Positions 1 through 6,563 of a stretch of DNA of 7,946 nt are shown one piece after another. Origin of the DNA: Paracoccaceae bacterium. Lineage in GTDB: Bacteria; Pseudomonadota; Alphaproteobacteria; Rhodobacterales; Rhodobacteraceae. Made by a program: the position numbers and the translations under genes. The stretch is from positions 1-7,946 of the forward strand of contig JALXER010000071.1 in NCBI GenBank assembly GCA_027069385.1, written 5' to 3'. Below the pieces are notes generated by a model. It searched no databases and was not told the origin of the DNA. It saw only the letters and a list, made by a program, of their open reading frames with translations. Every line of letters starts with the position of its first letter. Position 1 is the first letter of the stretch.

Positions 1-1809
1 TGGAAAAACCGCGCATGGACTCCGCAAAAGGTGCCCGCAAGCGAGGCGCACGCCTATGACCGGCGCGGGATCGAATTGTACGCCGCCTATCAGGCCCGTC
101 TGCTGACCCTGAACGCGGTCGATTTTGGCGACTTGTTGTTGCATATGGTCAATATTTTTCAGGCCTTCCCCGATGTGCTGCAAAAGTACCAGCACTGGTT
201 CAAGTATATTCTGGGGGACGAGTATCAGGATACCAATGTCGCGCAATACCTTTGGTTGCGCCTGTTGGCTGCGGGTCACAAAAACATCTGTTGTGTGGGC
301 GATGACGACCAGTCGATTTATGGTTGGCGCGGGGCCGAGGTTGGCAATATCCTCAAATTCGAAAAGGATTTTCCGGGCGCGCATGTGGTCAAGCTGGAGC
401 AGAACTATCGCTCTACGCCGCATATTCTGGCCGCCGCGTCGGGGGTGATCGACCACAATGCCGGACGGCTGGGCAAAACCCTGTGGACCGCCGAGCCAGA
501 GGGCGAAAAGCTGCGCCTGATCGGCCATTGGGACGGCACCGAGGAAGCCCGCTGGATCGGAGAGGAGATCGAATCCTACCAGTCCGGCACCCGCAACCTG
601 CCCCCCGTCGGCCTGAACGATATGGCGATTCTGGTACGGGCCAGCCACCAGATGCGTGCTTTCGAGGACCGGTTCCTGTCTATCGGCATTCCCTACCGCG
701 TGATCGGCGGGCCACGGTTTTACGAGCGCATGGAAATTCGCGACGCCATGGGCTATTTCCGCATTGCGGTCAGCCATGATGACGGGCTTGCTTTTGAACG
801 CATTGTGAATACGCCCAAACGTGGTCTTGGGGATAAGGCCCGGCAGACCATCGCCATCCTATCGCGGGATCGGGGCGTTTCCATGGTGGACGCAGCGCGG
901 ATCGTGGTCGAGGAAAAACATCTGCCCGCGCGCGCCTGCAACGCCCTTAACACGCTGGTGTCCCATATCGACCGCTGGTCACTGGCCATTCAGGATGGCG
1001 CGGATCATGTCAAACTGGCCGAAACCATTCTGGATGAATCCGGCCTGACCGCCCATTGGAAGAACGACAAATCGATCGAGGCTCCGGGGCGGCTGGAAAA
1101 CCTGAAAGAGCTGGTCAAGGCGCTGAACGATTTCGAAAACCTGCAAGGGTTTCTGGAGCATGTCAGCCTGATCATGGACAACACACAGGATGACGCCGAA
1201 CAAAAGGTCAGTATTATGACCCTGCACGCGGCCAAGGGGCTTGAATTTCCATGCGTGTTCCTGCCCGGGTGGGAGGACGGCTTGTTCCCCTCGCAGCGCA
1301 CCATGGACGAAAGCGGCCTGAAGGGCATAGAGGAAGAACGCCGGTTGGCCTATGTCGGGATTACCCGCGCCGAAAGGTACTGCACGATTTCCTTTGTCGC
1401 TAACCGCATGGTGCATGGGCGCTGGGCCAGCGCCCTGCCCTCGCGCTTTATCGACGAACTGCCGCCCGAGCATGTGGATGTGCTGACCGCGCCGGGTCTT
1501 TATGGCGGCAATCACGGCGCGGCCGCGCCGACCGCATTCGAAAGCCGCGCCAGAGATGCCGATGTCTATAACTCGCCGGGCTGGAAACGCATGCAAAACC
1601 GCAGGCCGCGCGCCGCACGTCAGCCAACGCCGCCGGTGATCGACGTTACGCCGGTTTTCGATATGGGCGAGCGGGTTTTCCACCAGAAATTCGGCTATGG
1701 CACCGTGACGCAGATTTATGACAACAAACTGGCGGTTGCCTTTGAAAAAGCCGGTGAAAAACATGTGCTGGCCGATTATGTGTCACGCCCCGACGATATA
1801 CCGTTTTAA
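1..1809 (+). CDS. uvrD: UvrD/PcrA-type superfamily 1 DNA helicase (5' truncated by window edge)
   Basis: ATP-dependent 3'-5' DNA helicase of the UvrD/PcrA/Rep family, acting in nucleotide excision and mismatch repair and in clearing stalled polymerase. The frame is open from base 1 (WKNRAWTP...), so the GTG at 31 is an internal Val codon and the true start lies upstream. In the 602 visible residues the SF1 motifs appear in order: Walker B/motif II (DEYQDTN, about 73-79), motif III (GDDDQSIYGWRG, 100-111), motif IV (LEQNYRST, 132-139), motif V (TLHAAKGLEF, about 407-416) and motif VI (RRLAYVGITRAE, about 447-458). A C-terminal Tudor-like segment (GERVFHQKFGYGTV..., 555-597) is the part that in PcrA/UvrD contacts RNA polymerase. 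Walker A and the Q motif must lie in the missing N-terminal part (probably under 200 residues). Oddity: the residue before the Walker B Asp is Gly (codon 214-216), where the family usually has Val. The next gene starts 169 bases downstream and is probably transcribed separately. The family call is firm; uvrD versus pcrA naming is convention. Confidence 0.96.
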   Translation, partial: WKNRAWTPQKVPASEAHAYDRRGIELYAAYQARLLTLNAVDFGDLLLHMVNIFQAFPDVLQKYQHWFKYILGDEYQDTNVAQYLWLRLLAAGHKNICCVGDDDQSIYGWRGAEVGNILKFEKDFPGAHVVKLEQNYRSTPHILAAASGVIDHNAGRLGKTLWTAEPEGEKLRLIGHWDGTEEARWIGEEIESYQSGTRNLPPVGLNDMAILVRASHQMRAFEDRFLSIGIPYRVIGGPRFYERMEIRDAMGYFRIAVSHDDGLAFERIVNTPKRGLGDKARQTIAILSRDRGVSMVDAARIVVEEKHLPARACNALNTLVSHIDRWSLAIQDGADHVKLAETILDESGLTAHWKNDKSIEAPGRLENLKELVKALNDFENLQGFLEHVSLIMDNTQDDAEQKVSIMTLHAAKGLEFPCVFLPGWEDGLFPSQRTMDESGLKGIEEERRLAYVGITRAERYCTISFVANRMVHGRWASALPSRFIDELPPEHVDVLTAPGLYGGNHGAAAPTAFESRARDADVYNSPGWKRMQNRRPRAARQPTPPVIDVTPVFDMGERVFHQKFGYGTVTQIYDNKLAVAFEKAGEKHVLADYVSRPDDIPF

Positions 1810-1868
1810 GCGCTCCATCCGGGTTTTTTCGTAATTTTGAACGAATTGCAGCCTTTCCCCGAACGAAT

Positions 1869-1918
1869 ATCGGGTCAATCAGGTTGCGTAAAAACCTGTG
1901 GGGTGTAATTATCCCGAT
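1869..1918. repeat. Nested small inverted repeats upstream of the first BMP gene
   Basis: An outer pair ATCGGG (1869-1874) / CCCGAT (1913-1918) encloses an inner hairpin CAGGTT (1880-1885) / AACCTG (1893-1898) with a 7-base loop. It lies in the 169-base gap between the helicase and the first BMP gene. It could be an operator or a leader structure. Arms of 6 bp are short enough to arise by chance, and I recognise no riboswitch class. Confidence 0.3.
1884..1911 (+). promoter_or_regulatory. Possible sigma70-type promoter for the first BMP gene
   Basis: TTGCGT (1884-1889) and TAATTA (1906-1911) are separated by 16 bases, a fair match to housekeeping -35 and -10 hexamers. Transcription would begin about 1918 and give a leader of about 60 bases before the ATG at 1979. 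It overlaps the inverted repeats at 1869-1918. Alphaproteobacterial promoters are loose, so this is only a candidate. Confidence 0.3.
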
Positions 1919-1967
1919 TTAAGTAAAGACCCAATTAAATGCCACCCGCTTACTGGCTGGTAACTTC

Positions 1968-1971
1968 GGAG
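1968..1971 (+). promoter_or_regulatory. Ribosome binding site of the first BMP gene
   Basis: GGAG lies 7 bases before the ATG at 1979. It supports that start, which also places a typical signal peptide at the N terminus. Confidence 0.75.
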
Positions 1972-1978
1972 ACCCGAA

Positions 1979-3052
1979 ATGCGCCTTTCCCGTTTGTTTC
2001 TGTTTTTTACTTTGTTTTTCAGTTTCTCGTTTCCTTCATTTGCCCAGGACGTGCCCAAGGTGGCGTTTTTGTATATTTCCCCCGCCGATGACGATACCGG
2101 CTGGACCCGCCAGCACGAACGCGGGCGCCGCGCGGCGGCGGCGTTATACGGGGATCGGGTGCAACTGGACTATTTTGACAATATCGCCACCAACCAGCAG
2201 GCGCTGGAAAAAATGCGCGAGTTGGCCGATGACGGCTATGATATGTTTTTCACCACCTCGTTTACCTATCTGGATGCGGCGATCAATATTGCCCATGAAT
2301 ACCCCGATGTGATCGTCGAACAAGCCGCCGGATTTGTGCGTACAGACAACCTGTCAACCTATTCGGCCCGCTTTTATCAGGCCCGTGCGGTGCAGGGGCT
2401 GATCGCGGGGTATATGACCAAGACCAACAAAGTCGGCTATATTGCCGCCTTTCCCATCCCCGAGGTGATCCGCGGCATCAACGCGGCGTTTTTGCAGGCC
2501 CGCGCCGTCAACCCCGATGTGCAGTTCGAGGTGGTCTGGGTAAACGGCTGGTACAACCCCGAGGTTGAGGCCGCGGCCGCGCGCCAGTTGATCAGCGACG
2601 GGGCCGACATCATTATCCAGCACACCGACACCGCACAACCGATGATCGTTGCCGAGGAATTGGGCGTTTACGCCTTCGGGCAGGCCTCGGACATGCGCGA
2701 GGTCGGCCCGCATGCCAATCTGACCTCGTTGATCTATCACTGGGGGCCGTATTATATCCAGCGCATCAAAAAGCTGCTGGACGGCACATGGGAAAGCACC
2801 GAAACCTGGAACGGCATGTCCAGTAACATGATCATTATCGGGCACCTTTCCGAAGACATCCCCCGCCGTGTCAAAGACCATGCCTATAGCCTGATTAACC
2901 GTCTGCGCAGCGGAGAAATGAACGCCTTTACCGGCCCGATCAACCGTCAGGACCACAGCCCTTGGCTGGCCGAGGGCGAGGTTGCCTCGGACTCTGACCT
3001 GCTGACCATGGACTTTTTCGTCGAGGGTATTCGCGGCATTATCCCCAGATAA
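1979..3052 (+). CDS. BMP-family periplasmic solute-binding protein (purine/nucleoside-binding type), copy 1
   Basis: 357-residue secreted binding protein of the BMP/PnrA-like family (Bmp domain), whose characterised members bind nucleosides or purines for ABC uptake. A short basic N terminus, an extended Phe-rich hydrophobic core and a predicted cut at A22|Q23 (PSFA|QDVP) mark a Sec signal peptide. No lipobox Cys is present, so it should be soluble in the periplasm. Family landmarks: GWTRQHERGR (41-50), FPIPEVIRGINAAF (about 158-171), VVWVNGWYNPE (185-195), QHTD (214-217), YAFGQASDM (231-239) and HWGPYY (254-259). They match the Brucella BAB2_0673-like purine-binding subgroup as I remember it. 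Length is normal. A paralog follows at 3291, and no permease or ATPase gene is present. Secretion and family are well supported; the ligand is inferred. Confidence 0.92.
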   Translation: MRLSRLFLFFTLFFSFSFPSFAQDVPKVAFLYISPADDDTGWTRQHERGRRAAAALYGDRVQLDYFDNIATNQQALEKMRELADDGYDMFFTTSFTYLDAAINIAHEYPDVIVEQAAGFVRTDNLSTYSARFYQARAVQGLIAGYMTKTNKVGYIAAFPIPEVIRGINAAFLQARAVNPDVQFEVVWVNGWYNPEVEAAAARQLISDGADIIIQHTDTAQPMIVAEELGVYAFGQASDMREVGPHANLTSLIYHWGPYYIQRIKKLLDGTWESTETWNGMSSNMIIIGHLSEDIPRRVKDHAYSLINRLRSGEMNAFTGPINRQDHSPWLAEGEVASDSDLLTMDFFVEGIRGIIPR

Positions 3053-3290
3053 AGGCCCGCTCGGATGCTTGCCCTGCTCGGTTTCAGCTATGGCAACCCC
3101 GGCCTTGATTGTCATGTATCGACAGGGGAAATCCCGTAATAAGTGAAAAATCATAACGGGTTACGCAAGGGTATCAATGTAGATCCGCCGCAAAAGCTTG
3201 CAAGGTGGCGGCAGACGTGCCATTGTTCGGCGTGAACGCCCCGTCCGAACCGGAACCCCGGGGTATAAAATACACCGACTGGAGAGCAGA
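3053..3290 (+). other. 238-base intergenic region between the BMP paralogs, with hairpins
   Basis: No gene is seen. It holds a hairpin at 3185-3211 (outer CCGCC / GGCGG, inner GCAA / TTGC around AAGC, with a 5-base bulge), a weaker pair CCCGT (3133-3137) / ACGGG (3156-3160), and a small GGCG-TGAA-CGCC hairpin (3229-3240). None has a following T-run, so none looks like an intrinsic terminator. An AT-rich TATAAAAT (3264-3271) could be a -10 region for the second paralog, but no convincing -35 lies at the right distance. The open frame upstream of 3291 starts at a TTG (3198) and reads Arg-rich residues unlike a signal peptide, so it is treated as noncoding. Confidence 0.45.
3281..3284 (+). promoter_or_regulatory. 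Ribosome binding site deciding the start of the second BMP gene
   Basis: GGAG lies 6 bases before the ATG at 3291. It selects that ATG over the in-frame TTG 93 bases upstream, which would prefix 31 mostly basic and polar residues to a signal peptide. Confidence 0.8.
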
Positions 3291-4361
3291 ATGCGCCTTT
3301 TTATCCCCTTTGTTGCCTTGATTTCCTTTGTGATGTCGGCGATTTCCGTTGTCGCGCAGGATGTGCCTCGAATCGCGTTTTTATATCACACCCCCGAAGA
3401 CACCATCGGCTGGTCCTATGAACACGACCGCGCCCGCGCCGAAGCAGAGGCCTATTTCGGTGACAAAGTTCATATCGATACCTTCTGGAATGTGGCCGAG
3501 GGCGAAGAGGGCGAGCAAAAGATGAAGGAACTGGCCAGCGAAGGCTATGACCTGATTTTTGCAACCTCCTATGGCTATCTTCAGGGGGCACTGAATGCGG
3601 CATCGGAATATCCCGATACCAAAATCGAACATGCCAACGGGTTTGTGCGCCTGCCCAACACCTCTACCTACAGCATTCGCACCTATGAAGGGCGCGTCAC
3701 GCAAGGGCTGATCGCCGGTCATATGACCAAAACCAATCGCATCGGCTATATCGCTTCTTTTGCAATTCCCTATGTATTGCGCGATATCAACGCGGCGTTT
3801 CTGGCAGCACGCTCGGCCAATCCCGATGTTGAATTCGAGGTCGTCTGGCTGAATACATGGGAAAATCACGAGCTTGAAAACCAGGCGGCCCGCGATCTGA
3901 TCGCCAACGGGGCCGATGTCCTGATGCAAAACACCAACACCATCGAGCCGATGAAAGTTGCCGAAGAACTGGGGGCCTATGCGTTCGGGCAGGATTCCGA
4001 CATGAGCGCCTATGGCCCGCATGCCAGCCTTTCCGCCTCTATCGACCATTGGGGACCGTATTACATCAGCCGCATTCAGGCGCTGCTGGACGGCACCTGG
4101 GAAAGCACCGATACCTGGGGCGGCATCAAGGCGCAGATGCTTGAAATCGGTGCTTTTTCGGATGAAATCCCGCTTGGCGTGCAGGAACATGCAGCCAGCA
4201 TTGTTTCGCGCTTGCGCGATGGCACCCTGAACCCGTTTACCGGCCCGATCCGGCGGCAGGATGGCAGCGGATGGCTGGCCTCGGGTGAAACCGCTTCGGA
4301 TTCCGACCTATTAACCATGATGTTTTTCGTCGAAGGTATCGACGGTACAATTCCCCGTTAA
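3291..4361 (+). CDS. BMP-family periplasmic solute-binding protein, copy 2 (paralog)
   Basis: 356-residue paralog of the preceding BMP protein, roughly half identical by eye and collinear from the signal peptide to the C-terminal IPR. The ATG at 3291 has a good GGAG site and gives the N terminus MRLFIPFVALISF, a Sec signal peptide with predicted cleavage at A22|Q23, again leaving QDVP. Shared landmarks: GW (40-41), GLIAGHMTKTN (139-149), GYIASFAIP (152-160), VVWLNTW (184-190), AYAFGQDSDMS (229-239), DHWGPYY (252-258), LLDGTWEST (265-273). It differs from copy 1 in likely pocket positions: QHTD becomes QNTN (213-216), and GQAS becomes GQDS (234-237). This suggests a different ligand or altered affinity. 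The next gene starts 45 bases downstream, so the two probably share a transcript. No cognate permease or ATPase is visible. Confidence 0.92.
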   Translation: MRLFIPFVALISFVMSAISVVAQDVPRIAFLYHTPEDTIGWSYEHDRARAEAEAYFGDKVHIDTFWNVAEGEEGEQKMKELASEGYDLIFATSYGYLQGALNAASEYPDTKIEHANGFVRLPNTSTYSIRTYEGRVTQGLIAGHMTKTNRIGYIASFAIPYVLRDINAAFLAARSANPDVEFEVVWLNTWENHELENQAARDLIANGADVLMQNTNTIEPMKVAEELGAYAFGQDSDMSAYGPHASLSASIDHWGPYYISRIQALLDGTWESTDTWGGIKAQMLEIGAFSDEIPLGVQEHAASIVSRLRDGTLNPFTGPIRRQDGSGWLASGETASDSDLLTMMFFVEGIDGTIPR

Positions 4362-4406
4362 CCGCAGTACAGACGTTGCAACGAAACACGAGTAAATGAG
4401 CATAGT

Positions 4407-6362
4407 ATGAAACAGATGATCAAAAGAATGGCTCCTGCATTGGCGACGATACTGCTGGTCCATGCGCAGCCTGCCTTTGCGCAGGATAACACGGTAACGC
4501 TGGAATCCCCCGATGGCCTGTTTCAGGTAACCGGTGAATTGTCGAGCTTTGATGACAACTTCTATATCGTATCCACCGCAATCGGCGAAATCAGCGTTGC
4601 TCGTGAATCGGTAGGCTGTACCGGTGCCGCCTGCCCTACCGAAGTAGCCGAAGCCAGTTCCGAGATCGTGCTGACCTCGGGCGACGGCTCGTTTTTTGTC
4701 GGGGATCTGGTGAGTTTCAACGGCGTTAACTATGTGATTGATACCGCCATCGGCGAGTTGACCATCCGCAGCGAATTCGTGACCTGCGAAGGCGAGGCCT
4801 GCCCCTCGGCCGAACAGATGGCGGATTTCGTGGATACCTCGATCAAATTGACCGCTGGCGACGGCACCTCTTTCGAGGGGAACCTGGTCGATTTCAACGG
4901 CACCGACTATATTATCAATACCGCACTTGGCGAATTGACCATCCGCAGCGAATTCGTGAGCTGTGAAGGCGAGGCCTGCCCCGACCTGACACCGGATACC
5001 ATCAAGTTTTCCATTGCTTCGCCCGCAGGTGTGGGCGAACGTTTTGTCGGCGATGCGCTGCGCCGCTTTGCCTCGGAAAAAGGGCTTAGTGTAACGCGGT
5101 CCATTTCGGGCGCCGGCGAAACCATCGTTTATCTGCTTGGTGATGATCTGGGGAACCTGGTTGCCCAGATAGAGGTCGTCCCCGCCGGGGATATCGCCTC
5201 GATCTATTCGCTGTTTACCGGTTCTGCCTCGTTTGCGCTGACCCGCGAACCGTTTGTTCCCAGTGCGCTTGCACAAGCATCGGGGTTGAATCAGGCGCGC
5301 GTCAACAACGAATTGACCAACCAGACCATCGCGCTTGATGCCCTGACCACCCACACCCACCCCGAAAACCGGGTTCGCTCTATCTCGATCACCGATATGG
5401 GCGATATTCTTTCGGGGCGCATTTCAAACTGGGCCGAAATCGGCGGGGCGGATGCGGCGATCAATGTGCATGTGCTTGATCCGGCCAGCAACCTTGCCCG
5501 TATTATTGCGCGCGACATTCTGGACCCGCGCCGCCTGAGCATCACCCCCGATGCTATCGTTCACCCCACGTTGGAGGCCCTGAACGAAGCGGTTGCCTCG
5601 GATCCGGCCGGTTTTGCGATGTCCTATCGTTCCGAAGCGGATATCAACCAGTCGATCACCACGCGCAACGCCTGTAACATGTTCTCTACCGCCAACGCGT
5701 TTTCGCTGCAAACCGAGGAATACCCGCTAACCATGCGCTGGCATTTATATGCGCCCAAAGACACGTCGGCATTGCCTGACATGGCCAATGCGGTGATGGA
5801 ATATCTGCTGTCGGATGCCGGTCAAGAGGCCGCAAAAGCCTCGGGGCTGGTCGGGCTGGAAATCGCGCGCGAACCGATGCGCAATCAGGGCGAACGCCTG
5901 TTGTCGGCCATGCTGTCGGAACGGTTGAGCAATCAGGTTACCAACGCCTATCGCGGCTATCTGGCCGAGGTTTCAAGCGCTGACCGCCTGTCACCGACCC
6001 TGCGTTTTCTGACCGGTTCGTCCCAGCTTGATGCCCGCGCCCTGCGCGACATCGACCGGATCGCCGCCCTGCTGACCGACCATGAAACCATGGACGGGAA
6101 CAAGGTTCTGCTGATCGGGTTCAGCGACTCGGTGGGGAATTTTGGCGGCAATATCAACCTGTCGCGTTCCCGCGCGGCGCAGGTTAAAGAGCTGATCCTG
6201 CAAAAAACGCTGGGTTTCCTGACCGCCGACGATATCGTCACGCTAGGCTTTGGCCCTGCGGCACCGGTCGGGTGTAACTCTACCCCGCAAGGGCGCGACC
6301 TGAACCGTCGGGTCGAGGTATGGATCAGGGGTGCCAATATCGGCACCTTGCAAACCAACTAG
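4407..6362 (+). CDS. Secreted PstS-like substrate-binding protein fused to a C-terminal OmpA domain, with three N-terminal repeat modules
   Basis: 651-residue exported multidomain protein. Signal peptide 1-25 (predicted cut AFA|QDN). Residues 29-192 form three related modules of about 48 residues, each starting near a [T/S/G]-D-G turn and ending in C-x4-C-P (C71/C76, C127/C132, C186/C191), probably a disulfide-closed beta module. Residues about 198-490 resemble the PstS-like periplasmic binding fold (PBP_like_2), for example SGRISNWAEIGG (336-347) and FAMSYRSEAD (403-412). The usual Ser-Gly-Thr phosphate loop is not obvious, so phosphate is not assured as ligand. Residues about 527-640 are an OmpA-type peptidoglycan-binding domain: GFSDSVG with D574, LSRSRA with R589 (15 residues apart, as in the diaminopimelate-binding Asp/Arg pair of OmpA proteins), and NRRVEVWI near the end. 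It should sit in the periplasm bound to the cell wall. The ribosome site is weak (GAG 4398-4400); downstream in-frame ATGs at 4416 and 4428 would shorten the basic N terminus. It lies 45 bases after the second BMP gene and ends just before a strong terminator. Confidence 0.9.
   Translation: MKQMIKRMAPALATILLVHAQPAFAQDNTVTLESPDGLFQVTGELSSFDDNFYIVSTAIGEISVARESVGCTGAACPTEVAEASSEIVLTSGDGSFFVGDLVSFNGVNYVIDTAIGELTIRSEFVTCEGEACPSAEQMADFVDTSIKLTAGDGTSFEGNLVDFNGTDYIINTALGELTIRSEFVSCEGEACPDLTPDTIKFSIASPAGVGERFVGDALRRFASEKGLSVTRSISGAGETIVYLLGDDLGNLVAQIEVVPAGDIASIYSLFTGSASFALTREPFVPSALAQASGLNQARVNNELTNQTIALDALTTHTHPENRVRSISITDMGDILSGRISNWAEIGGADAAINVHVLDPASNLARIIARDILDPRRLSITPDAIVHPTLEALNEAVASDPAGFAMSYRSEADINQSITTRNACNMFSTANAFSLQTEEYPLTMRWHLYAPKDTSALPDMANAVMEYLLSDAGQEAAKASGLVGLEIAREPMRNQGERLLSAMLSERLSNQVTNAYRGYLAEVSSADRLSPTLRFLTGSSQLDARALRDIDRIAALLTDHETMDGNKVLLIGFSDSVGNFGGNINLSRSRAAQVKELILQKTLGFLTADDIVTLGFGPAAPVGCNSTPQGRDLNRRVEVWIRGANIGTLQTN
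4491..4982 (+). repeat. Three tandem coding modules within the PstS-like/OmpA gene
   Basis: Module 1 spans 4491-4637, module 2 spans 4665-4805 and module 3 spans 4842-4982; the C-x4-C-P ends are 56 and 59 codons apart. Modules 2 and 3 are very close: their last 48 bases (4758-4805 and 4935-4982) differ at only 2 positions by direct reading. Module 1 is clearly diverged. This points to an older duplication followed by a recent one, or to gene conversion between modules 2 and 3. Confidence 0.9.
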
Positions 6363-6368
6363 GCCCCT

Positions 6369-6418
6369 AAAAAAAGAAAGGCGCTACGATCCGGGAGGAA
6401 GATCGTAGCGCCCTTTTT
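6369..6418. terminator. Bidirectional intrinsic terminator between convergent genes
   Basis: A perfect 12-bp stem, GGCGCTACGATC (6380-6391) with GATCGTAGCGCC (6401-6412), closes a 9-base loop CGGGAGGAA (6392-6400). On the plus strand TTTTT follows at 6414-6418. On the minus strand the A-rich run 6369-6379 gives a long T-tract. It begins 17 bases after the stop of the PstS-like/OmpA gene and would also end minus-strand transcripts from the DUF1127 gene. The minus-strand loop reads UUCCUCCCG, resembling an anti-Shine-Dalgarno sequence. Confidence 0.9.
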
Positions 6419-6426
6419 ATGTCCGC

Positions 6427-6438
6427 GCCCATAAGGGC
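6427..6438. repeat. Small hairpin between the terminator and the large inverted repeat
   Basis: GCCC (6427-6430) pairs with GGGC (6435-6438) around ATAA. It is too small to interpret alone but is part of the structured DUF1127 3' region. Confidence 0.4.
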
Positions 6439-6453
6439 ACAAGACAAACCTTC

Positions 6454-6563
6454 AGCGTTTTGACTTTGTTTTGAATCATGCCCTGCCAGTGAACGCGATT
6501 GCTGCGCAATTACTGCCTCACTGGCAGGGCATGATATGTGTTTCACCGAAAAGTCAAAACGCT
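6454..6563. repeat. Large nested inverted repeat directly downstream of the DUF1127 gene
   Basis: Outer arms AGCGTTTTGACTT (6454-6466) and AAGTCAAAACGCT (6551-6563) are perfect over 13 bp. Inner arms are perfect over 18 bp: 6475-6492, containing CATGCCCTGCCAGTGA, and 6518-6535. At the centre ATTGC (6498-6502) and GCAAT (6506-6510) form a small apical hairpin. The right outer arm ends at the base next to the DUF1127 stop codon (TAA, 6566-6564 on the minus strand). There is no T-run adjoining the arms and no obvious target-site duplication. It may be an RNA structure in the DUF1127 3' UTR or a small palindromic or MITE-like element. Confidence 0.85.

Larger units (their letters stand above)
6380..6563 (-). 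ncRNA. Candidate structured 3' UTR or 3'-derived small RNA of the DUF1127 gene
   Basis: Minus-strand transcription past the DUF1127 stop (6564) would cross the large inverted repeat (6563-6454), a small GGGC hairpin (6438-6427), and then the terminator hairpin with a UUCCUCCCG loop (6412-6380). In Rhodobacter the DUF1127 gene ccaF1 is followed by CcsR small RNAs processed from its 3' side, which carry C-rich CCUCCUCCC-type loops. Here the motif is shorter and appears once. The RNA itself is inferred; only the structures and gene order are seen. Confidence 0.4.

Noticed and set aside
979..1764. 261-codon minus-strand open frame
   Set aside because: It lies wholly antisense to the helicase gene, which has all its motifs intact; the antisense translation has no recognisable domain.
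1788..1829. Possible terminator of the helicase gene (CCCG 1788-1791, CGGG 1820-1823, then TTTTTT 1824-1829)
   Set aside because: The T-run is good, but the stem is only 4 bp with a 28-base loop and overlaps the coding end, so it is not a convincing intrinsic terminator.
2354..3154. 266-codon minus-strand open frame
   Set aside because: Antisense shadow of the first BMP gene and its downstream gap; no recognisable protein features and no supported start.
3198..3290. N-terminal extension of the second BMP protein from TTG 3198
   Set aside because: The extension is basic and non-conserved, overlaps hairpins, and would bury the signal peptide; the ATG at 3291 has a good GGAG site and matches the start of copy 1.
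3381..4190. 269-codon minus-strand open frame
   Set aside because: Antisense shadow of the second BMP gene; its translation simply mirrors the paralogous antisense frame of copy 1.
4311..5360. 349-codon minus-strand open frame with internal repeats
   Set aside because: Antisense to the PstS-like/OmpA gene; its apparent protein repeats are the reverse reading of the three sense-strand modules.
6454..6563. Insertion sequence or transposon end
   Set aside because: No transposase and no clear target-site duplication (flanks TTC and TTA do not match); kept as an unexplained inverted repeat instead.
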